A stretch of 64,000 bases of DNA from Agelaius tricolor (lineage: Eukaryota; Chordata; Aves; Passeriformes; Icteridae), in the NCBI GenBank assembly GCA_023055355.1, contig JALJCS010000029.1, forward strand, positions 6,562,001 to 6,626,000, in the 5' to 3' direction. This document shows, piece after piece, positions 57,299-64,000 of this stretch (its first letter is position 1; every line of letters begins with the position of its first letter). Below the pieces are notes generated by a model. The model searched no databases. It was given only the letters and a program-made list of their open reading frames with translations, and was not told where the DNA came from. A program made the position numbers and the translations under genes.

Positions 57299-58000
57299 CT
57301 CCACGCCCCTCTGCTGCACTCACACGCACTCACACACACTCACAAACGCTCACCAACGATGCCCTCCCTCCCCTGCATCCCTCCCGCGCACGCCCCGGCC
57401 CCGCACAGACTTTTTGGATGCTGGGGGCCAGCGGGGAGGGAGGGTGGCTTTGCTTACGGATCATTTTTTGGGGAGGGGGGGCGGGGCTCGTGCGGGAGGG
57501 CGGGCGGGAGGTCGGGTAATTATTTTCTCTCGGTTTTGGTTTTTGGCTTTTTTAATTTCTCTCTTCGACGACTTTCGTCCCCTTCTGTGGTGTTTGTATT
57601 GGTCGGTGGCTTAGGTGTTACTCTTTGCTTTAACGACTGTTGCCCAGCCTGTATATTACACTCTGTTTGTGTCTTCATGTCTCAGAGTGCCCTTCCCTCC
57701 CCGAGGCTTCCTCCTCCCACTCCCAGCCCCCTGAAACACTGGAAATTTGTTTGTATGTTGTCTTCTTTGTTTGTTTTTTAACCCTGGGAGGGGGGCAGGT
57801 GGGCTGTCCGTAGGACAGAGGCCAGGAGAGTCTTATGGCAATGGAAACATAGGTGCCATTATCAGGTGAATGGATTTTGGGTTTTTTTTCCCCCCTAATC
57901 ACTTTTTTTTTGTTGTTTTTTTTTGTTTGGTGGGGTCTGGGTGACATTCCCATTGCCTGCTGCACACCTGGAGAGAACCACACTCAGTTTTTAATGACTC

Positions 58001-58006
58001 AATAAA
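58001..58006 (+). terminator. Proximal polyadenylation signal AATAAA
   Basis: This canonical AATAAA lies 703 bp after the NECTIN1 stop codon. It is the first one in the 3' region and is followed by A/G-rich sequence. It is the simplest candidate for a short 3' UTR. Use is not proven. Confidence 0.5.
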
Positions 58007-58475
58007 AGGAAAATGAGGAGAAAGGGGGGAAAAAAACCACCCTAGACCAAACCCCAGGTGTAGGGGCTGATAGCAGAGCAGGGAAACAAAACTGCCATTT
58101 TCCTCCTACGATTTATTATCGCCTGGCTTTTCATTTTTCCGTCTTTGTTTGAGTGTTCTTTTAAACGAAAGAAAAGGAGTATTTATTGCTGACACTTTTC
58201 CCCCCGTGATGGCTCAGAGAAAGGCTGGCTCTTTTTGTTCTTGTTGCTGGTACCAGCCACAGAGCAGTTCACTGGGGCACCCCTGGGCCGGGCACATCCA
58301 CTGGGGAAGGGACCAACTGAGGACACTTTGCTTCCACACATTCACTGCCTTCAGCTCTGCTCTGCACAGCCAGGCAGGGCAGGACCAGCCCCTGAGGTTT
58401 ATTTTATTATACCACTAAGACTTAATTGTCATGTGTTTACACTTTATTTTTTATTTTGGTCAGAGCACGGGGGTG

Positions 58476-58480
<5 letters not shown>

Positions 58481-58512
<32 letters not shown>
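58481..58512. repeat. (CT)n microsatellite in 3' UTR
   Basis: An uninterrupted run of about 15 CT dinucleotides about 1.2 kb after the stop codon. Confidence 0.9.
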
Positions 58513-58514
<2 letters not shown>

Positions 58515-58710
58515 GCAACAACCCCAGCCCGTGGCTGCACCACGTAGGTGGCATTGATTGCCACTTTTCCAATATCACATCCCTCTCCTGAGCACAGGCT
58601 TGGCAGACAGGGTAGGAGGGATTGAGCCTGGGGTATTGATCTTTCCCTCCTTGCCTTGAGCCACGGCGTTGTGCTGGGGAGGTTTGGATTGCTGCTATCT
58701 CTGCTCTGTG

Positions 58711-58846
58711 AATAAATGGGATTCCAGACTTCAGGGCCCTCTGTCTCACACCGACCATCTCCAAATTAGATTCACTGGGATTGGGGCTTATTTTTCTTCT
58801 CGTGGGTTATTTTTTTTTTTCTTTTTAAATTCGATGTATAAATAAA
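58711..58846 (+). terminator. Intermediate polyadenylation signals (two AATAAA)
   Basis: AATAAA occurs at 58711-58716 and at 58841-58846 (in TATAAATAAATC). A T-rich tract lies before the second, and TTTTGTTTG, a plausible downstream U/GU element, follows it. These would give a 3' UTR of about 1.4-1.6 kb. Confidence 0.35.
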
Positions 58847-59213
58847 TCTTTTGTTTGAAAAGAAATCCCCAGTTTTCTGAGCTGTATTATCATGCACATC
58901 TAAAAATAGCAGGACTAATTCTCCTCCTGCCTTACCCGCTGGGTTTTGTTCCACAGCAGTTATCCTGCTGCAGAAAGGGAGGAGGCTGGAGAGGCAGACC
59001 CACACAGATGAGTCAAGGTCAGATCTCTGATCCAGGCAGCCTCCAAAGCTTTCCTTTCCTGTGAGGTGCTCGGTGCAGACCAGAGCCTGAGCCCTCCCCA
59101 GCGTGCCCTGATTGCATTAGTGGGGTAGGGCAGTGGGCAATCCAATTGTAGGGCTGTAATCTCTCTGCTGTTCCTGCCAGCCCCTCAGGCTTCCTGCCTT
59201 CTGGCACCACAGC

Positions 59214-59740
59214 CACATGCCCCAGGAAGGCTGCTCTGTGTCCTCTCAGAGCAGGACACACAGAGATTCCCTGGACAGCCACATGCCCCAGGAAGGCTGC
59301 TCTGTGTCCTCTCAGAGCAGGACACACAGAGATTCCCTGGACAGCCACATGCCACAGGAAGGCTGCTCTGTGTCCTCTCAGAGCAGGACACACAGAGATT
59401 CCCTGGACAGCCACATGCCACAGGAAGGCTGCTCTGTGTCCTCTCAGAGCAGGACACACAGAGATTCCCTGGACAGCCACATGCCACAGGAAGGCTGCTC
59501 TGTGTCCTCTCAGAGCAGGACACACACAGATTCCCTGGACAGCCACATGCCACAGGAAGGCTGCTCTGTGTCCTCTCAGAGCAGGACAGAGATTCCCTGG
59601 ACAGCCACATGCCCCAGGAAGGCTGCTCTGTGTCCTCTCAGGGCTGGGACACACACAGATTCCCTGGACAGCCACATGCCCCAGGAAGGCTGCTCTGTGT
59701 CCTCTCAGAGCCAGGACAGGCAGAGATTCCCTTGGGATTC
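59214..59740. repeat. 66-bp minisatellite in the putative 3' UTR
   Basis: Eight copies start at ACATGCC (59215, 59281, 59347, 59413, 59479, 59545, 59607, 59674). The unit carries AGGAAGGCTGCTCTGTGTCC, TCTCAGAGCAGGACACACAG and AGATTCCCTGGACAGCC. The 66-bp period gives open frames on both strands. Confidence 0.95.
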
Positions 59741-61658
59741 CTCAGGCTCAACCACCCCACTGCCACCAGGAGCACCCTGCTAACAGGAAAGTCCCCAATA
59801 AAGGGAATAAAAACCTCTTAACGTCTCTCCAAAGCTCTGATTAGTGATGATTAGGGGTGGGAATGACTTCCCTCCGGTGCCTTGGGAGAGCAGCACACAC
59901 AGGGCTTTGATTCCCCCAGAGGGAGAGCCTGTAATCTGGCTCAGTGTGTGGTGCAGGGAGAATTCCCAACAAAGTCCATCTCTGGAGTGAATAATCCTTC
60001 AGATCTGAGCCCCTGGGAGCAGGATGGAGACAGTGCAACACCAACCAGGCTCTGGGCAGGCATCAGCAGGCACCGGTGAGATCAGTGGCACAGACCCTGC
60101 CCTGCAGATTGCCCCAGCACAGGCACACCCTCTGAGGGGGTGGCTTTGGCAGAAAACAATCTTTTATAAAAACTGCAGGGCCCAGCAGGGATTCTTTACA
60201 TTGAGGCCACTGCTCAGGTCTGGGCAATTCCCACCAGGCTGACCCCACAGCTCTGTGTCCTAAAGAACAAAGGTGCAAACGTTGGCATGAGGGCCTGGGA
60301 GAGGTCAGGGCTGCTCCAAAATTCAGGGACAAGCAAAAGAACCGTAAGAAATGTGCTTTGGGAGTCATTAGCTTGCCTTTGAAGGTGTCATTTTTGGAGC
60401 TGTAGCCTCCTTGGCTTATTTATTGCCCATCCACACACTGTCCACTGAGTGAGGGCTCAAAACCCCAGTGGGAGCGGGGAAAAGGGAAGGAGAGAGTGGA
60501 GCAGTGTGGGATTTCCAAGCTAGAGCCTGTGCACCATTCCCTTCTGCTGCAGCACTTTTTCCTGCCTGTTTTGCACCAGCCCAAATTTAGGACTTAGCTC
60601 AGCCACTTACCTGCTCAGAGTGGTTCAGAAAAGGGGTCAAATGCTCATTTTTCATCCAGAACCTGGAGTGGAAGATCCTTAGACAGCATTGCCTGGCACA
60701 GCAGTGAGGCACCCTGCGAGTTCAAGGCTCAGTGCTGCATTTCTCTCATCCTTGAGCTCTTCAGCACTGCTCCCCTGGTGCAATTATCACCTCAGCCACG
60801 GAGAAATGCCACCTCTGTGCTGTCATTTGCTTCTTGCTGTCCCTTGCAAGGTCAGCTAGATGGCCAAGAGACTCTTGGGGGGGTAATTAGCTGAGTGATT
60901 AGCCATTAATCCATAGCAAGGTGGAAGAGAAAAGAAGTGTGGGGGAAGAAAATCAGATTGATGCTTCATCTGAGAGCTGTTTTTGGTCCAGTAATAGCAT
61001 CACTGCCTTCTCTGGGTTAAATTGCTCTGAGGGGACCCTTGAAGGGAATTAGATGAGTTTTTCCAGCATCATCAAGCAGAAAGTGATCCCTGTTCCCACC
61101 TGAGTGCAGGGGTGAGCTCAGGAGAGAGGCCAAAGTGAGGAACCACCTGCATCCTGCAGGGAGGGAATGGGCTGGGACTGTGCAGGGCTCAGCAGCAGGG
61201 CCAGCCTGGGCTGCTCTGTGCTCTGCTGATGGTGTCACCTGTCCCTTTGTGCCCCAATGTCCCTCAGAGGGCAGATTTTGCCAGGCTGGAGTGCCACACA
61301 CGAGCTGGGCCACCTCTCTGGGACCCTCAAGCGAAAAATCCCCTGCTTCTCCCACCCCACTTTCATCAGAGGTGCTAAGGAGCTGGAAAATGCCCCCGTG
61401 GGACCTGGCAAGGAGCAAGTGGGAGCTTCCAGCTGGGACAGGGAAGCTGTCCACAGCTCCTCTCCATCTTGGTGCTAGGGAGCTGCTGCTGGGCAGGAAC
61501 TGTCCCATTTCACACCAGTCCCAAGCTGGTGTGGCCCTCTGGGTTGGGTTTGTGCCTGGGGAACGCCTTCACCCTGCTGGGGCTGGGGGCCAGGGCCTCA
61601 TCCCCTCCCCTGGCAGGGACCCCTGGCCAGGAACAGGCACATCAGCCTTTTGTGGTGC

Positions 61659-61708
61659 TTTTCCCTTTTCCCTTTTCCCTTTTCCCTTTTCCCTCTTCCC
61701 TTTTCCCA
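61659..61708. repeat. (TTTTCCC)n-type tract
   Basis: Six or seven repeats of CTTTTC/CCTTTT, pure pyrimidine. Confidence 0.85.
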
Positions 61709-62333
61709 GCCTCATCCTGGATAACAAAGCTCGCGGTACCTCAGGGTGGGTGGGGAAGGTGAGCAAGCAGTGAGAGAGGTCAGTGACCCAAAATTCAGGT
61801 GAATTTGGGCCAATCCCTCATTTCCTTCCCAGTGTGAATTCAGGGAGCTGTACAAGCAAACAGAGCTGTGTCACAGCCCACAACGAGCCTGTGCTTTATG
61901 TACAAAGACACCCCAGCTGTTTCCCTGCTGGGGCTTTTCTCTAGGATTATTCATTGCAATTCACCCTGGTGATGTTATTTTCCCTTATTTAATTACCAGG
62001 TTTGTTGATTTTTTTTTTCCCCTGTTAAATCATTTTCATTCAAGGAGGGAAAAAAAAAAAAAACAACAACAACCTGAAGATTTCCTCATGAAATAAATCA
62101 ACAAACTGAGATGGTTGCACCAAATTGACTGCAAAGACATGAGGGACAAAGGGAGCCATTTTCCTGATGTTGAGTCAAAAAGAAACACAACAACAGTTCA
62201 GCAAAAATCAGGGAGGGTTAGGGAGAGAGAGACTCCAAAGATCAATCTCGAGGCAATCAGAGGAGGGAGTGTGATTGGAACGGGGCTGCTGCTCTGCTTG
62301 GCTCTGTCCCTCTGCCCTGCTCAAGCTCACACA

Positions 62334-62358
62334 TGCACACACACACACACACACACAC
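62334..62358. repeat. (CA)n microsatellite
   Basis: A run of about twelve CA dinucleotides. Confidence 0.9.
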
Positions 62359-63479
62359 GGAGACTTTTGGGGTTTGGGGAGCAGATTAGGTGGAGGGAAA
62401 ACCCCCATTGCCCTTGTGGGGCTCAGCTGTGTCATTCCTGCAGGCTCTGAGCTTCCCAGTGTGAAAATGGGGTTAATCCCAGCAGGTAAAACCCCAGAAA
62501 TTTAAACTTTGACGTTTCCCTCCAGCTTTGCTGCTGCAGCACTGAAGTTTGGGCCCTGTGCAGGCTGTGGGGACAGGGGACACTGCCAGCACGGTGTGGC
62601 TGCTGCCTGTTCCTGCCTGTTTTTACTGATGAGGTGTGGCACAGCCCCTCTCCCTGCCCACCCCGCACTCCCTCCATCCCCTCACCCCGAGGAAATCTGC
62701 TCCCACTTTGGGCTTTTCCCTGGGAGGAGCAGGGGAGCCCTTGGAGGGTGTGAAGGTGCTGGGTCCTTCCCACCCATCCCAAACCCACCCAGAGTGGGGC
62801 CAAGGGCAGAGGGGCTGGGGGGGCTCAGCCCATCAGAGGGAAGGAAAGCCAGGCCTAAAGCTGAGCTTGGATTTGGGACTGGGGGCTTTCCCTGGGTGAA
62901 TGTAAGGAGCACACGGAGCCAGATCCTCTGCTCTTGGTGGAGGGACTCTCCTTGAGGGTCTGGATTTTCTTTTCTTTGGCCTTTCTCTTTTTTTAAACCA
63001 TGATTCCTCAGCTTCAGTGATTTTATCTCTCTTTTTCTTCATCCTCTGGCTGTAATGATCATTGTAGAATTAAAACTGCAGACAGACAAACAAACAACCC
63101 CAACCCCACTTTTTTTTTCTTTTATTTCTTTTTTTTTTTTTTTTTATTTTGTAATCTGTGTTGTAAGTGCTTTTGTAAAAAATAAAAAATAAAAATAATA
63201 ATAATGTAATGGACTTTCATGATTTCGGTTTGGGTTTTTTTTCTGGGTTTTTTGTTTTCTTTTTTTTTTTTGAGGATTTTTCTTTTGTTTTGTTTTTTTT
63301 GTTTTATTTTGTTTTTCATCCTTTGTAATTTGTTCATTTTGAGTCCTGGGTTGGGGAGGGGGGAATATTTTCATGGTTATAATTTGTGTGGGTGGGGTGT
63401 TGCATCACCCTTCCTTTTACTTGTATAAAAAAAAACCAATAGTGGCTGAGCTGTGGAAAAAAAAATGTACTTTTTTATA

Positions 63480-63485
63480 AATAAA
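63480..63485 (+). terminator. Distal polyadenylation signal AATAAA
   Basis: TTTTTTATAAATAAAG sits at the end of a T-rich block and is followed by a short A run and then a CT-rich segment (CTTCTCCTTCTTTCTG). This is a good poly(A) site configuration. It is assigned to NECTIN1 only because no other gene is visible on this strand between it and the stop codon. Confidence 0.45.
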
Positions 63486-63505
63486 GAATTTTAAAAAAAG
63501 AGACC

Positions 63506-64000
63506 TTCTCCTTCTTTCTGGGGCATCTGTGGCTGCGTCGTTGTGCACTCAGTGACTGGGAGCTGTGAGGGGAATCACATGGCACCATGGATTTCCAATT
63601 ATTTGGGATGGAAATATCCCAGGATTTGCAGTGGTTTTTTTGGAAATTCCAATTATTTGTATTTGTGTTTTGGAAGGGGAGTTGCTGGCAGGTGAAGGCT
63701 GAAGGTGAAGGGTTCAGAGATCTCCAGCAATGGGCTGGGAATGACTGCAAACCATGGAGGTTTTGTGTGGAATTCCTGGACAGCAGATCCAGTGCAGGCT
63801 AAAGGAGGCTGGGAGAGCTTCCCTTTGTTGATGTAAACAGTGAAATTCCTTGGCTGAGGCCCAAAGTTAACCTGAGCTTAAAAATAAACGGCTAGAAAAA
63901 CACAGGGCAGAAAAATCCATCAGGAAATGTGTGAAAAGTTAGGACAAGTGTCTGTGGTGAGGAAGTTCTCACTGCTGGCTGCAGCAGATGGGACAGGCTA
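63506..64000. other. Downstream of the distal poly(A) signal
   Basis: No coding exon, repeat family or RNA gene recognised. Confidence 0.5.

Larger units (their letters stand above)
57299..63505 (+). other. NECTIN1: NECTIN1 3' UTR (putative, up to about 6.2 kb)
   Basis: No further coding frame is recognisable after the stop. The first AATAAA is at 58001-58006, in a context (TTAATGACTCAATAAAAGG) compatible with a short 3' UTR of about 0.7 kb. Further AATAAA motifs lie at 58711, 58841, 59797 and 63181, and the last at 63480-63485 is followed by A-rich sequence. The block 62960-63490 is T-rich and resembles the end of a mammalian or avian 3' UTR. The stretch 58080-58470, with AT-rich motifs such as TTTATTATCGCC and CTTAATTGTCATG, also looks UTR-like. 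Whether the transcript runs to 63.5 kb, or the distal block belongs to an alternative terminal exon or another transcript, cannot be decided from sequence alone. The near 700 bp are confident; the extension is inference. Confidence 0.55.

Noticed and set aside
56883..57614. 243-codon frame overlapping the last NECTIN1 exon
   Set aside because: Shadow frame of the conserved nectin-1 tail.
59019..59783. Frames of 188-218 codons as a small repeat protein
   Set aside because: 66-bp tandem units keep frames open on both strands; no independent coding evidence.

Overview
The window reads as vertebrate, and specifically bird, nuclear DNA. It carries fragments of CR1 LINEs, the dominant avian retrotransposon, and solo retroviral LTRs of a type common in songbirds. 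It is GC-moderate and very rich in minisatellites, as expected of an avian microchromosome. There are no operons, ribosome binding sites or long uninterrupted genes. The many open frames of 60-340 codons are mostly chance or tandem-repeat products. A songbird (passerine) is my best guess, from recalled LTR similarity rather than a search.

One protein-coding gene is recognisable: NECTIN1 (nectin-1, PVRL1, CD111), on the + strand. Five coding exons are present: 42834-43184 (IgV), 44335-44637 (first IgC2), 45208-45325 and 47022-47173 (second IgC2, split by an intron), and 56757-57298 (juxtamembrane stalk, transmembrane helix, whole cytoplasmic tail and stop). All boundaries have AG/GT splice sites with compatible phases. 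Together they give 487 residues after the split first codon, ending in the afadin-binding EWYV motif. The first exon, with the 5' UTR and signal peptide, was not found and is probably upstream, which makes 1-42833 the 3' part of a long intron 1. The 3' UTR starts at 57299. Several AATAAA signals follow (58001, 58711, 58841, 59797, 63181, 63480), the last in a T-rich block that looks like a genuine transcript end.

Layout: 1-42.8 kb is intronic or non-coding, with CR1 remnants (about 0.7, 1.5, 1.7, 13.8, 14.4, 14.7, 23.3-23.7, 30.4, 33.0-33.3 and 42.3-42.7 kb), an LTR at 11.1-11.6 kb, LTR-like sequence at 19.4-20.1 kb, and minisatellites (about 5.0, 6.8, 8.8, 10.1, 12.1, 13.4, 18.0-18.9, 27.1 and 39.7-40.3 kb). 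Several AT-rich blocks with homeodomain-type motifs look like candidate conserved non-coding elements. 42.8-57.3 kb holds the coding exons, with two same-orientation copies of one LTR family close to exons 3 and 5, plus minisatellites at 50.4 and 53.9 kb. 57.3-63.5 kb is 3' UTR or downstream sequence, including a 66-bp minisatellite. 63.5-64 kb has nothing recognisable.

I found no convincing new biological system. The most interesting points are structural: an LTR inserted inside the polypyrimidine tract of the exon 3 acceptor, the same LTR family flanking exons 3-5 in direct orientation, and a CR1 ending about 100 bp before exon 2.
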